NCBI GenBank assembly: GCA_030549175.1
Contig: JAUKUA010000006.1
Span: 2,914,001-2,978,000, forward strand
Reading direction: 5' to 3'
Length of the DNA: 64,000 bases
Origin: Lasiosphaeris hirsuta
Taxonomy: Eukaryota > Ascomycota > Sordariomycetes > Sordariales > Lasiosphaeriaceae
Positions 36,366 to 48,986 of this stretch are shown here, in pieces (within the stretch, counting starts at the first letter, position 1; each line of letters starts with the position of its first letter). The notes beneath the pieces were generated by a model that did no database searches, had not been told where the DNA came from, and worked only from the letters and a program-made list of their open reading frames with translations. A program made the translations under genes and the position numbers.

Positions 36366-38038
36366 GTTGACGGCTCTTTGTTGTTGATGCCTGTCGTTGA
36401 CACTTACAAGACTTTTGTGATCGGGCGGTCTGATGTATTGGCATCTAAACTAGTGTGAGGGTTTCGTCAACCTTTCAAGCCTTTCAGGTCGTTTACCGTC
36501 TTTAGATGTAATCCTTCGGGCGGATTTTGGGCCGAGGGGCTGCATTTGACCTGTTTTGCCCAGGCTGTCCAATCAGAGGTTCCACGACACAACATGTTGC
36601 CTGAACCGACCAAATGGCGCGTCGATCATCTTGACTCTCATTAGTCTACATAAAGATGCAGAGAGGATGAAACATTGAATGGCGGATGAAGATTGACGGC
36701 TATTGGGGGAGGAACGAGGTTCTGGAGTTGAAGGCCGTTCAAGCGATCGCTGTGTCTACTCCGGGCATCCGGCAGTCAGAGGCATGTCTCGTCCTGAGGG
36801 CAGTTCCAACCCGCTGGGTCAGCTCGTTTCGACTTTCTGCAGTGTTCTGCACTATCAAAACTCTGCGTTTTGACATCGCAGGGTGAGGCGCCCAGGGCCG
36901 AAGGATCGGTTTAACCTGGCTCGCGTGCCCGCACCGCGATGGTACCCCAGATGCCAACAAAGAATCCGTTTTCTTTCATGACGCTTTCACATTTCAAGCG
37001 ACGAGGGGGAGGCCAAGAGCTACAATGCGATATGGTAGCGCTGAGTCGTATAGCACGGCACTAGTAGAGCAGGGCTAGGGATGAAGAGGACGAAAGTTCT
37101 TGAGAAACTGTGAAGTTGATTGACGAGAATGATGGGTATCGTAGGCGTCAAGCCGCTAGCAGGGCTGCCCAGGTCAGGTTGTTGTTCCGCTAAGTTGGGG
37201 TGTCAAGCAGTCTAGGTGCCTAGGCAGACCCTCATCACTGCCGACCCACACCTTCCCCTTATGCTAGTGCCCACGGCTCCCCAAGACAGAAGGCATGATG
37301 CATGCGAATTGATGGGGGCTCTCGAGGCTGCTCCTGCTGGTCTTAGGGTTGCAGCTGGGACATTGAATTTCATGTAGCGAGTGATGGCTGGCATTTGTGC
37401 CTCGGGACGGACTCTTCCGCTGCGCTCCAATTCACGGCACAGCTCCCCAACACGCTCCAACGTCATTCTGTTTGCCTCTAGCAGGGATATCTATCAGTGC
37501 ACTGCAGCTCACCTCTTAGCGTCTTGGCACGCAACTTGCCGTCGGTGGCAGCACTCTGGAACGCAGAAGCTCTGCCGAATTTGTTACGCCAGCCCGTCGC
37601 GACCTCGGCCCCTTGGCAGTTCCTTCTTCGCTGGCTCAACTGCAGCCCCCGGCCGACGCGCAGATGGAAGCTATAACATATCGTGCTCTGGATGTACTTG
37701 TGGGCGCCGTCGAGTCGAGTTCGTTGTCGTGGCTGTCATGACATGCATGTCCGCCTTGTGCCTGGGAAGCTATCGGATTGGCGCTCGCTAAACAACACCA
37801 GCCAGTCAGCACCTTGTGGCCTTCTTTCCCCAGCCGTGTCTGCAAGCCACTTACGAGAAGCGCATTGGGGTACATGATCGGACATCGGCCAAGAATAATA
37901 CGCCGTGTCAGCAAGACTTAACTCCCATCTCCGAGCCTTCCATCTGATCACAACCACCGGACCTCCCTCACCATCCCCCTCCTTCGCCATTCCCAGACTC
38001 CCTCGCGCATAGGCTTAACCCCCTCATCGTTGCCCGCC
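36366..38038. other. Divergent promoter region, no gene seen
   Basis: This 1.7-kb interval separates the Zn2Cys6 gene (minus) from the acyl-CoA synthetase gene (plus), so it holds both promoters. No coding region, RNA gene or repeat was recognised. The last 100 bases before 38039 are C/T-rich, as expected for a fungal leader. Confidence 0.5.
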
Positions 38039-40223
38039 ATGTCGTACATCAACGGCATCATGCCACTGCATACCGTCGAGAAGCCGCCCTACAGCGTCGA
38101 AGCCTCGGGCTACGAGCCCGTCGAGGGCGAGACTATACCCCGTGTCCACCCCAAGGCAAAAAACGGCCTGTGGAAACGCCCATCCCCCGACGTCCACACT
38201 ACTTTCGACCTGCTCAAACGAACCGCCAGCCAGTACGGCGACGAGCCCGCCATCGCTAGCCGAAAGCTGATCAAGATACACAAGGAGAAGAAGATGGTAC
38301 CCAAGGCAGTCGACGGCCAGGTCATCGAGGTCGAGAAGGAGTGGACCTATTTCGAGCTATCAGACTACACCTACCTGACATACCAAGAGTACTTCACCTC
38401 GGTATTACAGGTCGGCGCTGGTCTGCGTAAGCTCGGCCTGTCGCCCAAGGACAAGGTGCACATTTTCGCGTCAACAAGGTACCTTCTTGCCCTTTTGCCC
38501 ACAAACTCTTCTGTCAGCTAACGAGACTCAGCCCGCAATGGCTAGGCATGTCGCATGCGTGCTCCTCCCAGGCTATGACCATCGTTACCGCCTATGACAC
38601 ACTCGGTGAGAGTGGTGTAGAGCACTCGCTCGTTGAGAGTAAGGCGAGCGCCATGTTTGTCGACCCTCACCTACTCAAAACCATCAAAAACCCCTTGAAG
38701 AAGGCGCCATCGGTGAAAGTCCTCGTCTACAATCATGACAGCCACCAGACTATCCCCGAAGAGGAGATTGAGGCCTTCAAGACATCCCACCCCGAGCTCA
38801 CCGTCCTCTCTTTCGAGGAGCTCCGTGCACTCGGTGAGGCAAACCCGATTCACCCAGTCCCCCCTACGGCCGACGAGACATACTGTATCATGTACACCTC
38901 CGGCAGCACCGGCACTCCCAAGGGCGTTCCTGTGACACATGCCGGCTTCGTCTCGGCTGTGGCCGGAATCTACGCTGTCATGGAGGAGGTCGTTAGCCAC
39001 CGTGAATATATATTGGCCTACCTGCCATTAGCCCATATCTTCGAGCTCGTGCTCGAGAATTGTGTGGTATTTATCGGCGCCACTCTGGGATACGGCCACC
39101 CGCGAACACTGTCCGACACCAGCACGCGCAACTGCCCTGGCGATATGCGCGCCTTTCGGCCCACCATAATGGTAGGTGTCCCTCAGGTCTGGGAGACGGT
39201 GAAAAAGGGGGTTGAGGCCCGTGTTAACGGCGGTGGTGCCATCACACGCGCCCTCTTCTGGGGAGCCTTTAACCTTAAATCATTCCTCGTCAAGAACAAC
39301 CTCCCCGGTCAGTCGGCGCTCGATAGCGTCGTGTTTGGTAAAGTGCGCGCCATGACGGGCGGCCGACTACGATTTATCGTCAACGGCGCTTCGGGCATCG
39401 CCTCGAACACGCTGCACTTTATGAGCATGGTCGTCGCGCCCATGATCAGCGGATACGGCCTGACCGAGACGTGCGGAAACGGCGCGCTAGGCTCGCCGCT
39501 GCAGTGGGCGGCTGACGCCGCGGGTGCCGTGCCGGCCGCCATCGAGATGAAGCTTGTGTCGCTCCCCGAGCTCAACTACCTTGCCAACACGACCCCACCC
39601 CAAGGCGAGATCCTTGTGCGCGGCGGCCCCGTGCTGACGGCCTACTTCGAGAACCCCGAGGAGACGGCTAAGGCGGTGACGGCCGACGGCTGGTTCCGCA
39701 CGGGCGACATTGGTCAGTTCGAGGCCAACGGCCACGTGCGCGTCATCGATCGCGTCAAGAACCTTGTCAAGCTGCAGGGTGGTGAGTACATTGCGCTCGA
39801 AAAACTCGAGGCGATTTACCGCGGGTGCCCCTTTGTGCAGAACATCATGGTGTACGGTGACAGCGCCAACCCGCGGCCTATGGCCGTCGTCGTGCCTAAT
39901 GAAAAGGTGCTAGCTGAGAAGGCCGCGGAGCTCGGCGTCGACGAGCACTCGATGCACCACGACAAGCAGATCCGGGATGCCGTGCTCAAGGACCTCGGCG
40001 CCGTGGCGAGGAAAACGGGGCTGAGTGGCATGGAGACGATTGCTGGCGTGGTGATTGTCGATGATGAGTGGACGCCTATCAATGTGAGTCTTTGTTGTTG
40101 AGGATTGGGGCTTTGCTAACGGTGTTTTTCTAGGGCCTTGTGACGGCGACGCAAAAGGTCAACCGGAGGGCGATTCGGGAACGGTATGCCAAGCAGATAT
40201 CGGACGTCCTTGCGGGCAAATGA
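38039..40223 (+). CDS. FAA1: Long-chain fatty acid-CoA ligase
   Basis: Three exons, 38039-38478, 38532-40083 and 40134-40223, give 693 residues, the usual size for yeast Faa1/Faa4-type enzymes. It activates long-chain fatty acids with ATP and CoA, for lipid synthesis, protein acylation and delivery to beta-oxidation. Visible motifs: the AMP-binding P-loop YTSGSTGTPKG (residues 268-278), GYGLTETCG (454-462), and the fatty-acyl-CoA synthetase signature starting GWFRTGDIGQF (533 onward) through DRVKNLVKLQGGEYIALEKLE, including the adenylate-binding TGD and the conserved Arg. The final exon supplies the catalytic C-terminal Lys region (LVTATQKVNRRAI). No peroxisomal C-terminal tripeptide is present (it ends AGK), so a cytosolic, ER or lipid-droplet form is more likely. 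ATG 38039 lies in a good context (CCGCCATGTC). Intron 2 has a TGCTAAC branch point. Confidence 0.97.
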
Positions 40224-41201
40224 AGTGAATGTGACGGCCGTGTTGTTGGTAAGATAATGATGGAGATAAGACGGCCCGCGAGGGCCCGGCGTTGGTAGAT
40301 GGGAATAGATTGTGTGGATAATGACAATCATGCCTCGTGTTTATCTGTGAGCGCGAATTGCGTGGCGGCCATGTGTGTATTCTATAGAGGTGACTTCAAC
40401 ATGGGACGGGGGTTGAGTTGTAAATCCTGCTCGGATTGCTCTACGGCCCTTGGCTCATACACAATCTTCACACGACAGTTGATAAATCCAACTCTTGTTT
40501 ACTTATTGACATACGACTTGAAAGTATAACTGATAGAAAAGATGCCTCGTTGCCTGGCGATAGCCTCGGTATCTACTTATTACCTATTATATCAAGATGC
40601 TAACGGTGCCTTTCTGGATGGTGGAAACCCCGTGTACTGAAATGCCGGGTTTATTATACAGGAAGGCCACGATATCTCTCGTGTCGGGCTGGATTGTGTA
40701 TAACCATGTGTCATTACTACTGTCCATCAAGAACGGCAGCCTTTTCGCCGAGCTGATCTGCTACTGGTGCTGCTACCCATCTCCCCCCATCGACCTTGAA
40801 CGCAAAAGAAGGGAGAGATACATGAACCTAAACACCTATGCTAAAACGCAATTCCCATGCAGTAGTGCGTGCAAGCCAATGGCGCTGGAGCAAGTGCCGT
40901 CTGTAGCATAACCTGCGGTGCCCCCTCATGGCTTGCGGTACCCTGTCCCATTCCCACGCTCGACCCCTGAAAATGCATGTACGTACCTATCTACCGAGAG
41001 ATTATGTGGTGCGCCGCCTCTCTTCTTCGTCGGAACCCGCGAAAGCATCATTTGAAAGCAGACGAAAATGGGAAGCTCGAGTTGGGGTATATCAATCATG
41101 CGGTTGGTTGTTCGTCAATCCCAAAAAGAGTACCTCCCCCACCCAGCACCATATCCAAACGAACAACCACCCCCTCGACCCCAGTCATTACTCTATCTAA
41201 C
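40224..41201. other. Convergent intergenic region, 3' UTRs
   Basis: This interval lies between the stops of the acyl-CoA synthetase (plus) and the deubiquitinase (minus) and must contain both 3' UTRs. I saw no gene or repeat in it. Confidence 0.5.
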
Positions 41202-44200
41202 CTACGTCCCCTGCCGCCTGTAGTACACCATGTACGCAGACGCGCCCTGGTTCTGATACAATTCCTCGGTGGCATCACCAGGCCCCAGCCCGATTTTGAC
41301 GCGGTTCACTTTCTCATCGTTACACTTCCACCAGTCCGTCGGGTCGCGCGACTGGTCGTCCTGCACGTAGGTGTAGTAGTGACCGCCATTGATGCCATGC
41401 CCGGAGTGGACTGTGACGGCGTAGCAGTCGTAGCGCATGCGACCCGCAAAATGCGGGTCGTCGGTCGTCGACATGTCTGGATCCGGCTCGGCACAGTAGC
41501 GCGTGAGATCAAGATCGCGTATGGGGAAGCGAACCTTGGTGTGGATCTTGCTGGTCGCAGTGCCGTGGAAGCGGTTGAGGCAGAAGGCGAGGCGGTCTGG
41601 TAACCGCGCAAAGCGCGTGCGCCGTGTGCGCCCTGGCCTGTTGCATGTTTCGCAGAGCAGCTCGGGAAAATTCTCAGCCGCCTGGTGCTTGGTCAGAAGC
41701 TTCTCGAGGTCTGTCGGGTCGCTGGCGCCGGCGAGGTTGAGAATCCAGACGTCACAGGGCTGAAAAAGGCGAATTTCCTGGCGGCAGCTGGGGTTGTTGC
41801 AGCGCGAGATGAACATTTCGAGACCGCGAAAGTACTTGTCGATAATGGAAGCGCTCGCGCTCGAATAGTCTCGCCAGTGGTCTATGGCGTTCTGAATGAT
41901 TGTACCATCTTTTGGTGTGTACGGCTTTTCTTCCTTCGATGGTTTTCTGTCTCGAAGCATGTTTGTCTCATCGTGGATAATGTCCATGACAAAAGAGTAA
42001 AACTCCTGAGCATCTTGCTGGCAAGGGCCGCCGAAAATTTCTGATTCAGGTTTATGATTCCCATCCGTATATTTGGAATGTACATGATGAACGTAGCTCT
42101 GTGAGTCGTGTGAGTGAACACATTGATTTCGCGAAGAGAAAAAAAAAGAAACATACCATGAGGGTCTTAGCCTCCAGGGCATCCACCGTCCCGTTATTTA
42201 GCCATTCAAATAGGTTGGCCAATATTCTGATTAGCAGCTGGGGGTTACCTGCTCTCTCGTCAGGCTTTCTTGGCGGATTTTTGTACCGTTCCGCCCATTC
42301 CTTGCTATAGATTTCACGGGAAAATCCTGGCGCAGCAAACATGGCCTGCAGGGAGCTGTTCGCAAAGCAGAAGACGCCTGGGTTTCGCAGGCCTGTCCGA
42401 TGTTGTCGGTGGTGACCGGCCCCTAGCTGGACTGACGTTCGTTTTGCAAGCATGGCAGCGTTGCTATCCGGGTCGGCCAAGCCACTATAGCTCCTACGAG
42501 GGAGCGTAGGTGGTGGACGGGTTGGCGGCGCGGGGAGAGATGAGTAGAGACTCTCGTCTTGCGATAACCGAGATTTGAAAGGATTGTCTTGCCAGCCCTT
42601 CATAGGAGACGCCATTGATTCTTGGGTGCCAGACGGCGCAGGTATTCGTCGCAGGAAGTCCTCGGTGGTTCTGATGGGAGATATAGCCCCCATATCAGCG
42701 ATCGTCTCCTCCCACTTCTTGGCTTCTGCTGCATCCTGAATTGGCCGTGTTATGTAGGTCTGGCGTCGATTTAAAAAGGAACGAGCCAAGGTATTCGACC
42801 CGGCCTTCAAGTTTGTAGGGGAAGTGGAGGATGTTTGCAGGCCCGCATTCCCAACGAGACTCGTCCAGGCTTCGAGACCGCCCTCCAGGAGTTTGGGCTT
42901 TATTTTCTTGGCTACGACGCCAGGAAAGTCATAGTGGATGAGGGCGTTGTGTAACCCAAAGATAGCTTGTTGCTCGGGTGTATCTAGCTGCCCAGTGATG
43001 TGAAGGGACTGTTGGTCGTAAAAAACAACAAGGTCGAAATTATGCCGCTTCTCAAAAAGAAGCTGTTCCTCAGTAGGCGCGAGAACCATGCTGTCTGCGA
43101 TTTCATTCGCTGAAATATCCTTTCTCGTGAGCACCTCGGGGTCGAGACATATCGTGGCTTGAGACATGATGTGGCCCTCGTCAAATAGGTCCCGACTCCT
43201 TATGTCAATCAAAAGAATCGAGACGTCCTTCGTCCCGGCTTTCATACACTGCATTAAGTCTTGGGCAGAGATGGTGTCACCTTCTGGTATAGCTGGCGTT
43301 GCGCGTTTTGGAGGCCCTGCTGGGCTGCCAAATGTTTGCGTTGGCACAAAGTACTCCTCAGATGAGATGGGGGCAGGTTTCACGTTCCTGGACGCGGCTG
43401 GAACTGGTTGTGTAGAATTCGTTCTTGTAAACATGGCGCGGGGAGCGCTGGAGGGAAGCTCGGCGGCTTCACTAGACACGGTCCCTCTCGCCGGGTTGTA
43501 AATGGCGGCTGGAACCTTCGGCATCCCGGCGACAGCACCAGCTAGGGGCGCCGCTGGACGCGGAATGTCCGCAGATAGCTTCGGGGGGCCTATTTGCTGT
43601 GTTCGGATCCTCGGGTCTTGCGCAGGGCCGGCCGCGTTGTTGGCGCGCAGTCTCGCAAAGCGCTGGGCAAGGTCCTCGGGTGCTGTGCTCTGCGGTGTCC
43701 CTGCAACGGCTGGCAGCGCTTTGCCGTGAAGGCCCTGTGGCTTGGGATGGACGGCCGGCCTCGACCTGGGCGGAGGTGGAGCTGGGGCGGAGCGGAGTGG
43801 CAACCCATTCTGTTTCGTCTCGACAGTGCCGTTCACGGTTTTTTGCCCCGGTGACACACCATCCTGGGTTCTGCCCTCGAGCCGTTCTCCACTTGACGTC
43901 GGTCGGTGGGCTGTGGCTTGAACACCGGACCTTGCGTTATCCACCTTGATGTCGGCCTTGATCTTATCGAACTCGCTGCTCAAGTTGAGTACTTGCCGAA
44001 GAAGGCGCTGATACCGCTCGTATTGCGTCTTATTGTCATTCTGCAGTGAAACCCAGCCTTTGTTCTTTTTAATGACGTCCAAGACGACGATGTTGGTTCG
44101 AATATAGTCCTTGAGCGCAATGTCGGGCCTGCCAAACGTCTTGGCTGACTCGGCCTGCTTCAGGTAGGTTTCGGCGATCTGTAGTACCTTCTCGATGGGG

Positions 44201-44367
44201 GCAAATGCGTCGACGTCGACGGTGACGGAGACAATGTCTTCGATGTGTGGAAGTGGGCGTTTCCCTCCTCTCGCGCCGCCAGGTCGCCCATTTGAACTAA
44301 CTGCGAAGCCGTTCTGGCCAACGGGAGTAGCCATAGGCCGAGCGTTGTTCACCAGCGCCCCAGCCAT
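41202..44367 (-). CDS. Doa4/USP8-like ubiquitin carboxyl-terminal hydrolase
   Basis: Two exons, 44367-42157 and 42098-41202, give 1035 residues; the 58-bp intron starts GTATGT and ends CACAG. The order of parts matches the Doa4/USP8 class: an N-terminal helical region resembling the USP8 dimerisation/MIT segment (about 45-140), a Pro-rich linker, a rhodanese domain (about 366-508), and a USP catalytic domain from about 658. The Cys box reads GLRNPGVFCFANSSLQ with Cys667, and the His box GHGINGGHYYTYV has His977. Zinc-type CxxC pairs such as CETC lie between them. The rhodanese loop (VVFYDQQS) lacks the catalytic Cys, so that domain is presumably structural, as in other family members. The enzyme probably removes ubiquitin from cargo at endosomes before vesicle budding. 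The Cys box departs from the usual NxGNTCYMN form. It is divergent from Vps27, which acts in the same pathway. Confidence 0.93.
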
Positions 44368-45644
44368 TGCGATCAGGAAGAAGGCGGCCGAGTTCGATGC
44401 TGGGACGCGGGCTACAAGATTCGAGTGGCGCTTTCAGGGCTCAAACATATCTCTCGGGTTCGGAGCAGGTCTGGTTGTCACCGTGCGTTGCGGGTGGGAG
44501 TGTGCTGGCGGGAACGTAGGCGCAATGGCAATGGCGTTGAAGATGAGAGCGACGACCAGAGCGATAGCGGCAGCGGCATGGGTGGCGGTCTCGGCCGCTA
44601 TTTAGCCCAACGTCTGACGAAGCTGTTCTTTGTTGCGGCCAGAAAGGCTCCGGAAGGGCCAACCGGTTTTTGCTGTATGCCTTCCGCTCTTGCACAGCGG
44701 GGAGACGTTTCTTGGTGGCCGGTCTAGGAAACGCTATTGCCGCCATGAACGATGGAGGCGGGCGGGCAGTCGTCCGAGGTCATGGCCGAGTCCCACGCGG
44801 CTAGCCACCAATCTCTAGGTACGTACTACACCTACAGAACAGGTACCTGCAAGCTTCAACTTCCGTTTGCCCCCCCCTTAGTAAAGCTCCCTGTATTCAC
44901 GAGTGAGCAGAAAAGCAGATATTCACTCTGCATCTGGGAGAACTTCACTTATAATTGCAGAAAAAAATTACATGACAAAGCAAAGAAGAAAATGCGTATT
45001 ATTTATCGGCTTTCCATTTCATAGATAGGTAGGTGTCCTATCTTGGACTTTGAATTGAAGAACATGCAAAGTAGGTACACAACCCCGTCTCCACAAGCCA
45101 CTGACGGATGCTGGGGTTGGGTGGGCACGCGGGGTCAGCAGGGTGGCAGGGCACGCGGCTGTCAAGATTTCGGTTCCACCTGGCAGGCAAGCGTTGAGGC
45201 AAGGCAGGCGCGAAGCGACCTAGGTATGGCGCTCGGGCCATGGATAGCACAGTCAGCAGCAGGTTACGTACCTCCTTGGCGCGGCTGGGGGGCAAGCTCC
45301 AGGTCCCTCAGTGAGGCTCCATTCCACCAGTACGTAACCAACGGCAGGCAGAGGCGTGACGCAGCTCTCTCATCTTCCATCGCAAGTTCGCAAAGGTCCC
45401 TCCACGTAACCTGACTTACCGACGCACTCGCTATCTCGTGCAGGACGTGATATCTAGATGTTAATGGGCCTTCGCTGATTCCACATCCCCCTCCCCCTCC
45501 CAAACGCCCGATAGGGATCTGTCCTGTTTACCCCCAAGAGCTCCCAGCCTCCATCGCCATTGATTTCGAGGTTGCAGCCGAGTCGCAACATCACCACAGC
45601 CAGGACTCGATTTTCGACCGCGGTCTCCGCTCCCCGCCTTAAAG
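44368..45644. promoter_or_regulatory. Shared upstream region between Doa4-like and Vps27 genes
   Basis: The two start codons are 1277 bases apart and point away from each other, so this interval carries both promoters. No TATA box stands out. The 200 bases before 45645 are rich in C and T on the plus strand. A bidirectional promoter would allow joint control, but nothing in the sequence proves it. Confidence 0.45.
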
Positions 45645-48109
45645 ATGATGGGATGGTGGTCATCGGGGGCCAACAGCGCCCTGGACGAGCAGATAGAGAA
45701 GGCCACTAGCAGCAGCCTGTATGATAATCCCTTGCCCCGCAGCCGTGTGTAAAGAGCGCCCAGCTAATAGTTCCTGCACCACAGTGAGGACATTGCCCTC
45801 AACCTCGAGATTTCCGATGTGATCCGATCCAAGACGGTCCAGCCCAAGGAGGCCATGCGCTCCCTGAAAAAGCGCATCAACAACCGGAATCCCAATACCC
45901 AGCTCAGCGCCCTAAACGTAAGCCTTGCCCCTGCTTGGCATCATCGCGAGTGACGCAGACTGACCTCAGCAGCTGGCAGATACGTGCGTGAAAAACGGGG
46001 GCGCCCACTTCCTCGCTGAAATCGCCTCGAGAGAGTTTATGGAAAGCCTGGTCTCGCTTCTCAAAACTGTTGGGCCAGCTGCTATCAACACCGATGTGCG
46101 CGACAAGATTCTCGAGTTGATACAGACCTGGGCCACGGCCACTGAGGGCCGCTACGACCTTTCATACATCGGCGAGGTCTACAAAACATTGCAAAGGGAA
46201 AACTTCCAGTTCCCCCCGCGGGTCAGCGTTGCCAGCAGCATGATAGACAGTAGCGCAGTTAGTTTGACCCTTAGTGTTAGGAAGGCCGAAATGCTGACTC
46301 TCCCTAGCCCCCTGAGTGGGTCGACTCCGACGTCTGTATGAGGTGCCGAACCCCCTTCACCTTCACCAATCGGAAACACCACTGTCGCAACTGCGGGCGC
46401 TGCTTCGACCAACAGTGCTCAAGCAAGGTCCTCCCCCTGCCTCATCTTGGTATACTACAAGCTGTTCGCGTTGACGACGGGTGCCATGCGCAACTTACCG
46501 ATAAGTCTTCTAAGGGTAGTGGCGGCGGCGGCGGCGGCGGCGGCTTCGGCCAGGAGCGTCCCCCTACGTATTCATCGCTGCCGAACAAGCCTCGAAACTC
46601 TACATCAATGCAGCCGCGGAACGCCCGGGTAGACGATGGATTTGACGAAGATTTGAAGAAGGCCCTAGCGATGAGTCTGGAGGAGGTCAGAAGCCATTCT
46701 CGGGGTTACGTTGCGCAACCAGCCAGTGTGGCAGCCCCTAGCCAATCGAAAGTGAATGGGTACTCAGCTTCTGCTCCGACTCCGGCGTCCAAAACGGCTG
46801 AGGAAGATGACGATGATTTGAAGGCCGCCATTGCGGCATCTCTAGCGGATATGGAGGAGCAGAAGAAACAGCATGCCGCCGCTCTCAAGGAGCAGGCTGC
46901 TAGTATTGGAGTTTCTGCTTCCCCAGCAACGTTCGCCCTTCCGAAAAATGACTACGAGCTCACGCCGGTGGAAGCGGAGAACATCAACCTCTTTTCCACT
47001 CTGGTTGATCGTCTCCAAACACAACCCCCTGGTACTATCCTGCGAGAGCCGCAAATCCAAGAGCTATACGACAGCATCGGCACCCTACGTCCTAAGCTTG
47101 CACGAACATATGGCGAGACAATGAGCAAGCACGGTAGGCCATTGCTTATCCATTCAATGAGTTTATTCTGACTATCTGGTTTGTAGACACCTTGCTCGAC
47201 TTGCATGCCAAGCTATCGACAGTTGTGCGCTATTATGATCGTATGCTCGAGGAGCGACTGTCAAAAGCCTACAGCCAACACAGCATTGGAGGCTACAATC
47301 TGCCCATGCCACGACAGCCCACCGGCCCGTACCCTTCAATACAGCCCAACGCGCCAAGCGCTGCTGGGCCGGCAGAAAATTTCTACACGGGTGAGCCACA
47401 GCAAGACTACGGGCGAGCCCAGTCATATGCCCAGGCGCCACAGCCAACACCTCAACCACAATATCCAGCATATGACAAGCGAGCATCCCTCGTTGGCTAC
47501 CCCAACGGCCAGTATCCTCCACAGCAAACGCCTCAGAGAACAGGGAGCTGGAGTAACATCCCGCCTGCTCAGCCGGGGCAATACGCGCAACAGGTAGGAT
47601 ATCCCTCGAACGAGGCCGCTCCTCCTGAAAGCAGTCACTTGCAGCAGCAAGCGCCCTCGCAGCCTCAGCTGTCGGCTCCGTTGGCAAACGAGCAGCCTGG
47701 ACCCACGCCTTCGAGCGATCCAAATGCTTCGTTTTACTTCAATTCACACCCTCAGCAAGCACAGCAGCCTTCACCCTCTGCGCCTGACCCCTCAATGCCC
47801 TCTCCGTATCCTAATCTTTCCCAGCCGATGCACACTTACCAGCCGTCGCCGCTACCGCAAACTCCGGCTTCGGTAGCCGCTCAACCTTCTCAGCCGCCGC
47901 AGTCTCACCAGGCGCAAGCTCAACAGCAGCCTCAGCAACCGTACTGGCAACACCCAGCTGCTCAGCAAACTCCACTGCCACCTGTGTGGCAGGCCCCCCC
48001 AACTGCCGCTTACACGGGGTACAACCAGGAGGCATTCCCCTCGGCTCCGCAGCATGCGCCCGCGCCGAAGCAACAGCCAGTTATGGAGGAGAGTCTTATC
48101 GACCTGTAA
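45645..48109 (+). CDS. VPS27: ESCRT-0 subunit Vps27
   Basis: Five exons, 45645-45718, 45785-45917, 45973-46257, 46308-47133 and 47187-48109, give 746 residues. Vps27 binds ubiquitinated cargo and PI3P on endosomes and recruits later ESCRT complexes. Visible domains: VHS (about 8-140, with DTCVKNGG), FYVE zinc finger (about 168-230, with RKHHCRNCG at 186-194), two ubiquitin-interacting motifs ([15 protein letters not shown] at 278-292 and [15 protein letters not shown] at 332-346), a GAT-like helical region (about 395-520), and a long Gln/Pro-rich tail ending in the clathrin-box-like EESLIDL. The tail contains many short Pro-rich patches that may bind ESCRT-I. A GGC repeat encodes a Gly run just after the FYVE domain. 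For intron 2 the acceptor at 45972 was chosen over 45969, because the former gives the family-typical ALN-LADTC join. Two ATG codons stand in tandem at the start; the first is used here. Confidence 0.96.
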
Positions 48110-48986
48110 AGTGCCGGGGGATACACAAGGTGCGGCAGTGTGGGTTATCTCTTAATCTAAGAAGGAGAACGACAGGAAATAGATACCCAGCGTCTGCTTT
48201 TTTCGGGTCAAGCAGCGGCCATCAGCTGCTTGAAGGGCGAAATCTCGGACCCGATCACGGTTTCTCGGGTAAGAGAAGCGTGGTAATTGATCGGGGCTGA
48301 CTTGCATCAGCGGGACGCAGCAGCTATGCTCTGCGAGAATTTGGGAGGTTGCTTGCACCAAAGGTTTGGAGACGCGTGTAACTCGGAAGGGGACTGGGTT
48401 TGGACTTGCACTACCTCAATATACACTAGGGAACAGATGGACATGTGAATTCTATCCTTCCCACTGGCATTCTTTCTTATCCATGAGGGTCCTCGAAATG
48501 CGTACCTGTCTAGTGACTGAATAGCAGCGATGAGGGTCACGGGAATCGGAATCCCCTCGGCGCTCGGATCGGCCAATCGAGATGCCGCGGTGTTCCCCGT
48601 GGACCGGCGGCCGATGCATCGAAGACAGTGATTGGGTGTTGCCGAAAGAGGATGCTCCGCAGCGCCGCCGCGTTAATCGGACTTTGGTGACGTCGAGTCG
48701 GGGCCCCGAACCAGGAACAAGGTGGAGACTTGTAGCTGCTGCCAGCATCAAGGGCCTTGAATTCCCCGCCCTTGACTCATTTGACTTATCCCGGTGCCCA
48801 ATATCAAAAACATTGCCATCCGACTCTGCTTTTCTATCGACTCATCTCTCACAGCCACTCTACTTCAGGGGCACACACTCCAATCACCTCTGGACAAAAC
48901 CTTAGTAATTTCTTGGAATCGCTTCCCGTTGGCACCAGCCTAAACTTTACCTGACCTACCGGACATTAAACCTACTTACCACCAAG
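48110..48986. other. Intergenic region, nothing recognised
   Basis: Contains the Vps27 3' UTR and the promoter and leader of the next gene. The 250 bases before 48987 are rich in C and T. No gene, RNA or repeat was seen. Confidence 0.5.
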
